From positions 1 to 7,419 of the forward strand of contig DAICZK010000067.1 in assembly GCA_027311185.1 (NCBI GenBank): a stretch of DNA of 7,419 nucleotides. The letters run 5' to 3'. The notes beneath the pieces are model-generated. The model was not told the origin of the DNA. It ran no database searches and saw only the letters and a list, made by a program, of their open reading frames with translations. A program made the position numbers and the translations under genes. Positions 1-7,366 of the stretch are shown piece after piece (the stretch's first letter is position 1; the number at the start of each line of letters is the position of its first letter). The DNA is from Sulfuriferula sp. GTDB taxonomy: Bacteria > Pseudomonadota > Gammaproteobacteria > Burkholderiales > Sulfuriferulaceae.

Positions 1-2
1 CA

Positions 3-3000
3 CGTTATGTTGTGGTCGTTCATGCCGAATTGCGCGATCGTGACGGCAAGATCTTGGGCAAGTCAGCGCGTTATTCCATCCATACCGTGGCAATCGAACC
101 GACAGCCAGTTTCGCCAGCAATGGCATGGTGCTTGCGGCCAACCAGAACGGTGGCTTGCCGGTCGTTACGGAAAATGTCGGAGAAGTCGATGTCGAATTT
201 CTGCGGGTAATGCCCGACAAACTTCCGGCTTTCCTGCAGCGTGTGATCAATGCGCCGCCAGCGGGTGCCAGTGATCCCGATGCTCCGGCGGCACAGACGA
301 ATCAGCGGCGCTGGTGGTGGCGACCCGATACCGCACATATTGATCTGCACGGACAGGTTTCGAATGGTGTGCTGAATTCTCTGCAGGATATCGCGCAGAG
401 CGTATACCATGGCCGCTTTCTGACCGATCCGCGCAAAAACCGGCGCAATGTGACTTTTTTGCCGGTCGAATCCATCAAGGAACTCTCTCAGCCGGGGGTT
501 TATGTCGCCGTCATGAATCGCCCGGGGCATTTCGACTGGCAGTTGGCAACGACTTATTTTTATGTCAGCGATCTGGGCGTCACGTTGCGCGAGTTCGACA
601 AATCCGCAGATGTGTTCGTCAGCTCATTGCTGGACGGCAAGGCGGTATCGGGCGCTCAGGTCAGTTGGCTCGACCAGCAAGGGGTGACGCTTTCGCAAGC
701 AACGACAGATGGTGACGGGCACATTGCCTTTGCCGAGCGACCAGCCAAGGCACGTGTGCTGCTTGCCAGCAAGGCAGGCCAAATTTCCGTGATCGCTTTG
801 CACGAACCGGCGCTCGATTTGTCCGAGTTTCCGATTACCGGGGATGCTTACCGGCCAGTGCGTTTGTTTGCCTATAGCGGGCGCGATCTGTATCGGCCCG
901 GCGAGCAGATTGAGGTGTCGGTGCTGGAACGCGATGCCGACGGTCGGCCGGTATCCGCGCCATCGATCCAGGCGACGTTGCTCCGTGCGGACGGGCGCAA
1001 GCAATTTGTTTCCAACTGGCGCCCCGATCCGTCCAATTCCGGTTATTTCCATGAGATCATCGAATTGCCGGAGGATGCGCCGACGGGCATGTGGTCGCTG
1101 GCGTTGCGCGCTGATCCGGCTGACAAGGTGCCTGGCGGCGTGATGAACTTTCACGTTGAAGAATTTGTGCCCCAGCGCATGAAAATGGATCTTGCCAGCG
1201 ATCAGCAATCGCTCGCATTTGGTGATACGTTTAATGTCGTTGTGCATGGTGCGTATCTGTTCGGCGCGCCGGCAGCCGGGAATCGCCTGCTCACCGAGGC
1301 CACGCTCAAGCCGGATTCCAACCCGTTCCCCGATAAACTCGCAGGATATGTCTTCGGCGACGTCGACGCCAAGGCAATCAAGATTGCTTCGCCCGACGAT
1401 ACCACACTGGATCAAGCCGGCGCAGGCAAAGTGGCCGTCAGTTTGCCCAAGGAAACCGGTGTGCAGACGCCCTACGACGTCAAGGCGACGTTCACCTTGC
1501 TCGAAAATGGCGGGCGACCGCTGGTGCAGAGCATTTCGCGCACAATCTGGCCTGCGAAGGCAATGATCGCCGTGCGTCCGCTGTTCGGTGATTACGTGGC
1601 CGAAGACGGTACCGCAGAATTCGAGGTGACGCGGGTCGATACAGATGGTCATGTTCAGACCGAAGCCGGTTTGCCGGTGCGGTTGATCCGGGAGAATCGC
1701 GACTATTTCTGGCACATGGACAATGATCGCGGTTGGATGGAAACTTATGACGAGACTGACGAACCGGTTGAGACCACTTCGGTCAGCATTGACCGGAGCG
1801 GCCATGCCAGACTGCATTTACCCCTGAAATATGGTAGTTATCGGCTGGAAATTTCGGACCCTGCCACCCATCTTACCTTGCGCTATCGTTTTCAGGCTGG
1901 CTGGAGTTGGGACGAAACGCAAAGCGAACTCGGTCAGCGGCCGGATCACGTTGGCCTCATGCTGGACAAGAAAAGCTATCGCGGCGGCGAAACGGCCAAG
2001 CTCACGGTCATGGCGCCGCATCATGGTCAGGCCATCGTGACGGTGGAAGCCGACCACGTGCTGTGGAGCGAGCGCATCACGATCGACAGCGATCGTCAGG
2101 TCGTTGATATTCCGGTTTCTCCGGAATGGAAGCGTCATGATCTGTACATCGGCGTGTCGGCGTTGCGCCCCGGCAACGAGGGCGACACCATTACGCCAAC
2201 GCGCGCGGTGGGGCTGATTCCGTTGTCGTTGGATCGCGAAGACCGGCGTCTGGCAGTGACCATCGCAGCACCGGACAAAATCAAGCCGGAAACGATGGTT
2301 CCGTTACACGTTTCGGTACCCGGCGCAGCCGGCCAGCACGCTGTGGTTACCTTATCGGTGGTCGATGTCGGCATTCTCAACATCACTCAGTTCAAAACTC
2401 CTGATCCATGGCAGTTTTTCTTCGGCCAGTTGCGCTATGGCGCGGATCAGCACGACAACTATGGTCGTCTGATCGAAAAAATGGCGGGCGTGCCGGGTAC
2501 GCTTGCGTTCGGCGGTGACAAGGGCACGCGCGCCAAGCCGCACACACAGCAAAAGATAAAACTGATCGACGTATTTCGTGGTCCGGTGACGCTTGATGCC
2601 CGCGGCAATGTCACTATTCCGGTCCGAATTCCGGATTTTAACGGCAAGGTACGGCTCATGGCGGTCGTCGCTGCACCGGATCGTTTTGGTTCTGGTGAAC
2701 GCGACATGGTCGTGGCAGCCCCGTTGATCGTCGAGCTCAATACGCCGCGTTTCATTGCTTTTGGCGACAAAGCAACACTGGCGCTCGACTTGCATAACCT
2801 TTCTGGAATAACCCAACACCTCAAAGTGCTTGTCAGTGGCGACAATGCCTTGAATATTGCCAATGGCGTGCGCAGCCTGACTTTGCCTCAGCTGGAACGC
2901 ACCACCTTGTCGGTCGGCCTGACGGCAGGGTCTTCGCCCGGCCTGCACCACATGCATGTTCATGTCGATGGCGATGGTATTCGCATCGATCGCGATTTTC

Positions 3001-4061
3001 CGCTCGAAGTTGAAGCACCGTGGTCGCCACGCCAGTACAACACTTATCACGTCATCAACCCAAAAGCGACGCTGCAACTCGATGCTACCGGGATTGCCTC
3101 GCTTTACCCCGGTACGATGACATCGCATCTGGTGGTGTCTGACCGGCCACCGATCGATCTCAAGCGTGTCATCAAGGGGCTTCTGCAATACCCGTATGGT
3201 TGCGTCGAACAAACGGTGAGCGGTGCGTATCCTTATCTGTTCATCGACGAGGCCATGGCGCAACGCTATGACTTGACGCCGTATACCAGACTCGGGCGCG
3301 CCAACATTATCGACCGCGTCATGTCCAAGCTGGCCGCAATGCAGTCGCGCAGTGGCGGGTTCAGCCTTTGGGGGGGCGAGAATGATATCGAAAGCTGGCC
3401 CAGCGCCTATGCGACTGCGTTTATGCAGGATGCACGCAGCCAAGGTTTTACTGTGCCGGATTCCATGTACCAGAAAGCAATGGATTACCTGCTACGCGAC
3501 TTGCAGGATGGCGATGCGGGCATTGCGGGTACGGATGCCAACAAGCCGCAACCGCTTCGAGTACGCAATCTCATCGCGAATTCGCTTGCATATCATGATC
3601 TGTCGCGGACACCAGAAGCACTGGCTTTCGAATCTTTCGTGCTGGCGCGGGCCAACCGTGCGCCAATGTCGGCGATGCGCGATTTATATGACCGCCGTCA
3701 ATGGATGAGAACGTCATTGTCCAAAATGGAATTGGGGATCGCTTTCAAATTGATGGGCGACAGCGATCGTGCCCAGACATTGTTCAAGGAAGCCGTCACC
3801 ACCGACCGTGGCGACATATCGCGTAGCCATGATTGGTGGAGCTGGATTTGGTGGATCGCTGACTATGGCAGCGAAATCCGCGACATGCCGAATCCTATGC
3901 GCTTGCGCAACAATATGGCGTCAAGGTTCCCGGTACCGACCAGTGGCTTGCGCAATTGGCTGACAAGTTGCGCGGCAGCTACTTCCTCGACACCCAGGAA
4001 CAGATGGCCGTGTTCATGGCCGTACAAAGCCTGGGTAACGGCGGTTCCGCTTGGCAGGTAG
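3..4061 (+). CDS. yfhM: Alpha-2-macroglobulin family protein (YfhM/MagD type), 5'-partial, main part before a frameshift
   Basis: Role (family knowledge): a periplasmic, normally lipid-anchored protease trap. A protease cuts the bait region, the protein changes shape, and a buried thioester binds the attacker covalently. Seen here: the frame is already open at the left edge (Arg-Tyr-Val-Val), so the GTG at 12 is not the real start and the signal peptide/lipobox lies outside. Early text (ASFASNG at about 108-128, then LPAFL) matches E. coli YfhM near residue 165. The MG2-type motif DLYRPGE lies at 885-905. TPDPWQ followed by FFGQ and RYGAD (about 2397-2450) precedes the bait. The A2M core (FNGKVRLMAV, APLIVELNTPRF) spans about 2570-2850, and the thioester motif YPYGCVEQT lies in the helical domain that starts near 3080. 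True homology stops near 3887 (DYGSEIRDM). The residues from there to the TAG at 4059 are out of frame and do not look like the family. The thioester is intact, so the break is probably recent or a sequence error. Confidence 0.93.
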   Translation, partial: RYVVVVHAELRDRDGKILGKSARYSIHTVAIEPTASFASNGMVLAANQNGGLPVVTENVGEVDVEFLRVMPDKLPAFLQRVINAPPAGASDPDAPAAQTNQRRWWWRPDTAHIDLHGQVSNGVLNSLQDIAQSVYHGRFLTDPRKNRRNVTFLPVESIKELSQPGVYVAVMNRPGHFDWQLATTYFYVSDLGVTLREFDKSADVFVSSLLDGKAVSGAQVSWLDQQGVTLSQATTDGDGHIAFAERPAKARVLLASKAGQISVIALHEPALDLSEFPITGDAYRPVRLFAYSGRDLYRPGEQIEVSVLERDADGRPVSAPSIQATLLRADGRKQFVSNWRPDPSNSGYFHEIIELPEDAPTGMWSLALRADPADKVPGGVMNFHVEEFVPQRMKMDLASDQQSLAFGDTFNVVVHGAYLFGAPAAGNRLLTEATLKPDSNPFPDKLAGYVFGDVDAKAIKIASPDDTTLDQAGAGKVAVSLPKETGVQTPYDVKATFTLLENGGRPLVQSISRTIWPAKAMIAVRPLFGDYVAEDGTAEFEVTRVDTDGHVQTEAGLPVRLIRENRDYFWHMDNDRGWMETYDETDEPVETTSVSIDRSGHARLHLPLKYGSYRLEISDPATHLTLRYRFQAGWSWDETQSELGQRPDHVGLMLDKKSYRGGETAKLTVMAPHHGQAIVTVEADHVLWSERITIDSDRQVVDIPVSPEWKRHDLYIGVSALRPGNEGDTITPTRAVGLIPLSLDREDRRLAVTIAAPDKIKPETMVPLHVSVPGAAGQHAVVTLSVVDVGILNITQFKTPDPWQFFFGQLRYGADQHDNYGRLIEKMAGVPGTLAFGGDKGTRAKPHTQQKIKLIDVFRGPVTLDARGNVTIPVRIPDFNGKVRLMAVVAAPDRFGSGERDMVVAAPLIVELNTPRFIAFGDKATLALDLHNLSGITQHLKVLVSGDNALNIANGVRSLTLPQLERTTLSVGLTAGSSPGLHHMHVHVDGDGIRIDRDFPLEVEAPWSPRQYNTYHVINPKATLQLDATGIASLYPGTMTSHLVVSDRPPIDLKRVIKGLLQYPYGCVEQTVSGAYPYLFIDEAMAQRYDLTPYTRLGRANIIDRVMSKLAAMQSRSGGFSLWGGENDIESWPSAYATAFMQDARSQGFTVPDSMYQKAMDYLLRDLQDGDAGIAGTDANKPQPLRVRNLIANSLAYHDLSRTPEALAFESFVLARANRAPMSAMRDLYDRRQWMRTSLSKMELGIAFKLMGDSDRAQTLFKEAVTTDRGDISRSHDWWSWIWWIADYGSEIRDMPNPMRLRNNMASRFPVPTSGLRNWLTSCAAATSSTPRNRWPCSWPYKAWVTAVPLGR
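2460..2580 (+). other. Probable bait region of the alpha-2-macroglobulin
   Basis: Between the conserved RYGAD block (about 2436-2450) and the start of the A2M core (VFRGPVTLD, from about 2571) lies a less conserved stretch, rich in Lys, Arg, Gly and Thr: AGVPGTLAFGGDKGTRAKPH followed by TQQKIKLIDVF. E. coli YfhM has its bait in the same place, including a matching FGGD. Such an exposed basic stretch would be open to trypsin-like cleavage. The limits are inferred from position in the family only. Confidence 0.6.
3186..3215 (+). other. Thioester motif of the alpha-2-macroglobulin
   Basis: The translation reads QYPYGCVEQT. The Cys codon is 3201-3203 and the Gln codon is 3210-3212. In complement/alpha-2-macroglobulin proteins this Cys and Gln form the internal thioester that binds a captured protease. 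E. coli YfhM has CLEQ in the same YPYGC context. The motif is fully conserved here, so the protein belongs to the covalent-trapping, thioester-containing branch and not to the thioester-less MagD branch of Pseudomonas aeruginosa. Confidence 0.92.
3885..3890 (+). other. Frameshift junction in the macroglobulin gene
   Basis: Up to the codons GAC ATG (3882-3887) the good frame begins at positions divisible by 3. From GAA at 3890 onward the good frame is the one starting at 3890. Two bases (CC, 3888-3889) are left between, so one base is missing: ATGGCCGAA in the intact gene would restore DMAESYALAQQYG. That lines up without a gap with GSPLRDNALMLSLLEEN as I recall it from E. coli YfhM. The site is not a homopolymer and contains no X-XXY-YYZ slippery heptamer, so programmed -1 frameshifting is unlikely. 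A real one-base deletion or an assembly error fits best. The exact base cannot be fixed beyond a few nucleotides. Confidence 0.85.
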
Positions 4062-4756
4062 GAATCAGCGACCGCAATACGACACGTAACATCGATGGCA
4101 AAGCTTCGTTGGTGGTGGGTGTCAATCCGTTGGAATTGGCGACGACCAGACTTGTGAACCACAGCAATGAAAAGCTGTACGTGATGGAAACCGTGGCTGG
4201 CGTGTCCCGGGATGCGCCGACTTCCACCGGAGATTTCCAGCTCGATCGTACGCTCTATCAACCGGATGGCTCCGTGATCGGAGATCGCCCGCTCAAGGTT
4301 GGCGAAACAGTGATCGTGGAGGTCGATGTCTGGCCGGCACACGACTATCAGACCGCCACTGCCATGGTTGTTGATCGCGTGCCTGCCGGGCTGGAAATCG
4401 AGAATTTCAATCTGGTCAAGGATAGCCGTCTGAGCGATGTCAAGTTTGCCGACGTCGATGCGGAAGCGGCGATGCATGATCCCAACATCATGCACGTCGA
4501 ATTTCGCGACGACCGGTTTGCTGTGGCGTTGCGCCTCGGCAGCATATATTGGAACAGCAGCGACCCGGTCAAGCTGTTCTATCAGGCGCGTGTGGTCACA
4601 CCCGGGCAATTCGTCATGCCGGGCGTGCACGCCGAGGATATGTACAATGAGAACGTGGTCGACGATAGTAAGCCTTCAATGCTGACCATCGTCAACCCGA
4701 ACGAACAGACGAAACCGGTCAAATCCGAAGCGGATACACCATCGACGGCACAATGA
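3956..4756 (+). CDS. yfhM: C-terminal part of the same alpha-2-macroglobulin gene, displaced to another frame
   Basis: This is not a separate gene. It is the end of the broken macroglobulin gene: the end of the thioester domain plus the terminal macroglobulin-like (bMG10-type) domain. Homologous sequence in this frame begins around 3890 (AESYALAQQYG), well before the first possible start, a TTG at 3956 with no Shine-Dalgarno. Conserved YfhM C-terminal landmarks are LDTQEQMAVFMA, VDRVPAGLEIENFNL, HVEFRDDRFAVAL and the ARAVTPG-like QARVVTPG. In this frame a TGA at 3860-3862 blocks reading further upstream. The frame ends at TGA 4754-4756 and overlaps the pbpC start by four bases. Joined with the 5' part, the visible product is about 1,583 residues, consistent with YfhM (1,653 aa as I recall) plus a local insertion and minus its N-terminus. 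Independent translation seems unlikely. With a base restored at the junction it would be ordinary coding sequence. Confidence 0.9.
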   Translation: MADKLRGSYFLDTQEQMAVFMAVQSLGNGGSAWQVGISDRNTTRNIDGKASLVVGVNPLELATTRLVNHSNEKLYVMETVAGVSRDAPTSTGDFQLDRTLYQPDGSVIGDRPLKVGETVIVEVDVWPAHDYQTATAMVVDRVPAGLEIENFNLVKDSRLSDVKFADVDAEAAMHDPNIMHVEFRDDRFAVALRLGSIYWNSSDPVKLFYQARVVTPGQFVMPGVHAEDMYNENVVDDSKPSMLTIVNPNEQTKPVKSEADTPSTAQ

Positions 4757-4758
4757 GG
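4751..4758 (+). promoter_or_regulatory. ATGA stop/start overlap coupling the macroglobulin gene to pbpC
   Basis: The last sense codon is CAA 4751-4753, and TGA 4754-4756 ends the upstream frame. The pbpC ATG is 4753-4755, so the two share four bases. No good Shine-Dalgarno is visible in the 20 bases before the ATG, which points to termination-reinitiation: ribosomes finishing the macroglobulin restart on pbpC. No promoter is apparent between the genes. This explains the start choice for pbpC and makes the upstream frameshift potentially polar on it. Confidence 0.75.
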
Positions 4759-7080
4759 CGAGGCATCCGGTATTGGCTGGCGTGGCCGTGGCGCCAGTCG
4801 GTTTGGTTGCGCATGTTTTGGCTGCTCACCTGCGCCGTCGCGTTCGTCTTTATTCTGGACCGCGTATTTCCGTTGCCTGTGCCGGGCGGCAAGACCGGCG
4901 GCAGCGTGCTCGTGGTCGCCCGTGACGGTACGCCGATGCGCGTTTTCCCCGACGGAGATCATGTCTGGCGTGATGCCATCACGCCGGACCAGGTTTCTCC
5001 GCGCTATATCCAGGCGTTGCTGCATTACGAGGATCGCACTTTCTGGTGGCATCCGGGCGTCAATCCGTTGGCGTTGGCACGCGCAGTGTGGCAACGCCTG
5101 CGCTACGGACACGTGGTGTCGGGCGCATCTACGCTCACCATGCAGGTAGCGCGTATCATCGATCCGAAACCTCATACCCTCTTGGGCAAATTGCACCAGA
5201 TGCTCAGGGCACTGCAATTGGAAATGCATTACTCCAAGCGCCAGATTTTGACAATCTATCTAAACTACGCACCCATGGGGGGCATTATCGAAGGGGTCGA
5301 AGCAGCCAGTCGCGCCTATCTTGGTCATTCCAGCAGCCGTTTGTCGGCTGCCGATGCCGCGATGCTCACCGTGTTGCCGCAAGCGCCGTCGCTGCTGCGC
5401 CCCGACCGGTTTCCCGAACACGTACGTGTCGCGCGTGACAAAGTGTTGCGCCGCATGGTTGGCGTCTGGGACAGGCAAACCATTGTCGATGCGTTGCGCG
5501 ATCCGATCGTAGCGCTTCCGCTGCGTGAACCGATGCTCGCCCCCTTGCTTGCCGAGCGTCTCAAACGCAGCCATCCGGGTTGGACGCGAATTGACACAGC
5601 CATCGACCCGGATACCCAGGACAATCTGGCCAGTCTGCTGTTGCAGCGTGTATCTTCATTCCCCAAATCGATGTCGATTGCTGCTATGGTCATGGATAAC
5701 GATACGCTGGGCGTCATCGCTTATGCCGGTTCGGCAGACTATGCCAACATGCAGCGCAGTGGCTATATCGACATGGTGCACGCACGGCGCTCGCCGGGGT
5801 CAACCTTGAAGCCGTTTCTCTATGGCTTGGCGCTTGACGATGGGTTGATCGACAGCGAATCTTTGATGGTGGATGCTCCACAGTCTTTTCACGGCTACGA
5901 TCCGTCCAACTTCGAAGATGGCTTTCACGGCGCGGTCAGTGTTTCCGAAGCACTGGTACAGTCGCTTAACGTGCCTGCAGTCGATATGCTTGATCGATTG
6001 GGTGCCACCTACTTTGTTTCGCACCTGCAGTCCGGTGGCGTCGAATTCGTCATGCCGCCGGGCGCCAAGCCAAATCTGAGTGTCATTCTGGGTGGTGGCG
6101 CTACGACACTGGCGCAATTGGTCGGCGCATACCGTGCGCTTGCCCATCGCGGCATCGCTGGCAAGCCACGTTACGCTGACGATGAACCGCGCATTGAACG
6201 GCGCATGATGAGCGCGGGTGCTGCATTCATCGTGCGTGACATTTTGGCTTCAGGTGGTGGACAGGCAGGATTCGAGCGCGGCGAGATTCCGGGAGTTGCC
6301 TGGAAAACCGGCACCAGTTATGGGTTCCGGGATGCATGGGCGATTGGTGTCAACGATCATTACACGGTCGGCGTCTGGGTCGGTCGCCCGGATGGCACCG
6401 CCAATCCGGGGTTTTTTGGTGCCAGCGTCGCCGAACCGCTGTTGATGCAGATATTTGCCGGACTGCCTCGTGGTCGGATGCAGCATCAGCCGCCCGCTAG
6501 TGTCGGTCGGGCCAACATTTGTTGGCCACTCGGCCGCCGCGAAGGTGTGGATGACGCATCACTGTGCCTGATGCGCCGCAGTGCCTGGTTGCTCAACGGT
6601 CTGGCACCGCCTACCTTGCCCGACCGCACGGGTGCAGACGCAGTGCAAACCGTGTTGGTTGATCGCGCCAGCGGTTTGCGTGTAACAGATGAGTGCAGCC
6701 ACGGTCCGACTGAATTGCGTCGCATCGCACGCTGGCCGAACCTGCTGGAACCCTGGCTCGATCGCGCTAATTTGAATACCGGTCGGTCGCCGGCTTGGGC
6801 AGCAGGCTGTCACGCACGTGAAACCGAAGCGCTGCATATTGTCGGCGCAATCGACGGAGAACGCCTGCGTAGCGGTAATGGCGACGCAGCTTTGACACTG
6901 GTACTGTCCGCACGTGGCGCCGAAACGACAGTTCACTGGATGCTCGATGACCGCCAGTTCGCTGTTTCATCACAGGACAATAAAGCCATTCTGACGCTCG
7001 CTGAACCTGGCGAGCACGACATCACTGCAGAAGACGAATCGGGTCGTTACGATCATGTTCGCGTGTATGTGCAGCGTTAG
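4753..7080 (+). CDS. pbpC: Penicillin-binding protein 1C, bifunctional peptidoglycan glycosyltransferase/transpeptidase
   Basis: A class A PBP of 775 residues (E. coli PbpC is about 770). It is anchored in the inner membrane with its catalytic domains in the periplasm. It polymerises lipid II into glycan strands, and its second domain has the motifs for peptide cross-linking. Seen: one membrane segment at about residues 17-35 after a basic N-terminus. The GT51 domain has EDRTFWWHPG (Glu93), GASTLTMQ (124-131), R152-ALQL-E157 and YLNYAPMGG (from 169). The transpeptidase has SPGSTLK (Ser350, Lys353), SLN (404-406) and KTGTS (518-522). ICWPLG at about 589-594 is typical of PBP1C, and a C-terminal beta-rich PBP1C domain covers about 690-773. 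All catalytic residues are present, so both activities are predicted. The ATG at 4753 is chosen because it overlaps the upstream stop and leaves the short cytoplasmic tail expected before the anchor. Its position after the macroglobulin gene is the classic arrangement, linked to cell-wall repair after attack. Confidence 0.96.
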   Translation: MRRGIRYWLAWPWRQSVWLRMFWLLTCAVAFVFILDRVFPLPVPGGKTGGSVLVVARDGTPMRVFPDGDHVWRDAITPDQVSPRYIQALLHYEDRTFWWHPGVNPLALARAVWQRLRYGHVVSGASTLTMQVARIIDPKPHTLLGKLHQMLRALQLEMHYSKRQILTIYLNYAPMGGIIEGVEAASRAYLGHSSSRLSAADAAMLTVLPQAPSLLRPDRFPEHVRVARDKVLRRMVGVWDRQTIVDALRDPIVALPLREPMLAPLLAERLKRSHPGWTRIDTAIDPDTQDNLASLLLQRVSSFPKSMSIAAMVMDNDTLGVIAYAGSADYANMQRSGYIDMVHARRSPGSTLKPFLYGLALDDGLIDSESLMVDAPQSFHGYDPSNFEDGFHGAVSVSEALVQSLNVPAVDMLDRLGATYFVSHLQSGGVEFVMPPGAKPNLSVILGGGATTLAQLVGAYRALAHRGIAGKPRYADDEPRIERRMMSAGAAFIVRDILASGGGQAGFERGEIPGVAWKTGTSYGFRDAWAIGVNDHYTVGVWVGRPDGTANPGFFGASVAEPLLMQIFAGLPRGRMQHQPPASVGRANICWPLGRREGVDDASLCLMRRSAWLLNGLAPPTLPDRTGADAVQTVLVDRASGLRVTDECSHGPTELRRIARWPNLLEPWLDRANLNTGRSPAWAAGCHARETEALHIVGAIDGERLRSGNGDAALTLVLSARGAETTVHWMLDDRQFAVSSQDNKAILTLAEPGEHDITAEDESGRYDHVRVYVQR

Positions 7081-7146
7081 TACTGGCTGCTGAAAAGGGC
7101 GTTGTTGGAGCAGTAATAAGGTCACCGGCGTCTGGAAAGTAACGAA

Positions 7147-7233
7147 ATGCCCACCAAACTCAAGGACAATGGTTTCCTCTGCTACCCAATGCCGCCATCC
7201 AACCGCTTGATTCGCCCGCGCGTAACTGATTGA
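7147..7233 (+). CDS. Possible 28-residue ORF, unrecognised, probably not a gene
   Basis: An ATG at 7147 opens 28 codons ending at TGA 7231-7233. A weak Shine-Dalgarno-like GGAAAG (7134-7139) sits seven bases upstream. The product (MPTKLKDNGFLCYPMPPSNR then LIRPRVTD) has no membrane segment or motif I know. An ORF this short is expected by chance, so this is only a candidate. Confidence 0.1.
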   Translation: MPTKLKDNGFLCYPMPPSNRLIRPRVTD

Positions 7234-7258
7234 TCTAATTTGAGGTAGTTTACGGTCT

Positions 7259-7366
7259 TTGCGGACTTCGGGTCACACGCGGAGATCGCAGGTGGAGAGA
7301 AGAATGGCCCGGAGAGAGTGGAAACGGTGCGGAATGGGGTTGTGGGGACGCTATATCAGTCCGCAA
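7259..7366. repeat. 9-bp inverted repeat pair in the intergenic region
   Basis: TTGCGGACT (7259-7267) is the exact reverse complement of AGTCCGCAA (7358-7366), with 90 bases between. The arms extend by one G-T wobble pair outward. TTACG occurs just outside both arms (7250-7254 and 7369-7373) but at unequal distances, so it is not a clean target-site duplication. This could be the remnant of a small element or a coincidence. Confidence 0.25.

Noticed and set aside
624..1817. Long - strand ORF of 397 codons opposite the macroglobulin gene
   Set aside because: It is entirely antisense to clear family-matching coding sequence. The product is rich in His, Arg, Gln and Ile with no domain, as expected from reverse reading of GC-rich coding DNA.
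3370..3376. Run of seven G, a typical place for sequencing slippage
   Set aside because: The frame is kept across it (SLWGGEND, matching the FALW block of the family), so no indel is needed here.
2352..3443. Long - strand ORF of 363 codons opposite the A2M core and thioester region
   Set aside because: It lies wholly antisense to the conserved thioester-containing coding sequence, has no recognisable domain and has shadow-like composition.
3863..4061. Programmed -1 ribosomal frameshifting to join the two frames
   Set aside because: No X-XXY-YYZ slippery heptamer was seen at the junction near 3885-3890, and such recoding is not known to me for this family.
3863..4630. - strand ORF of 255 codons spanning the frameshift
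   Set aside because: Both + strand frames on either side match the macroglobulin family, so this is a shadow and does not explain the break.
7081..7115. Possible terminator directly after pbpC
   Set aside because: The pairing is short and imperfect (five base pairs around a 25-base loop) and no T-run follows.
7230..7262. Promoter-like TTGATC followed by AT-rich bases
   Set aside because: No -10-like hexamer lies at 16-18 bases spacing. The nearest TAGTTT is only about 10 bases away.
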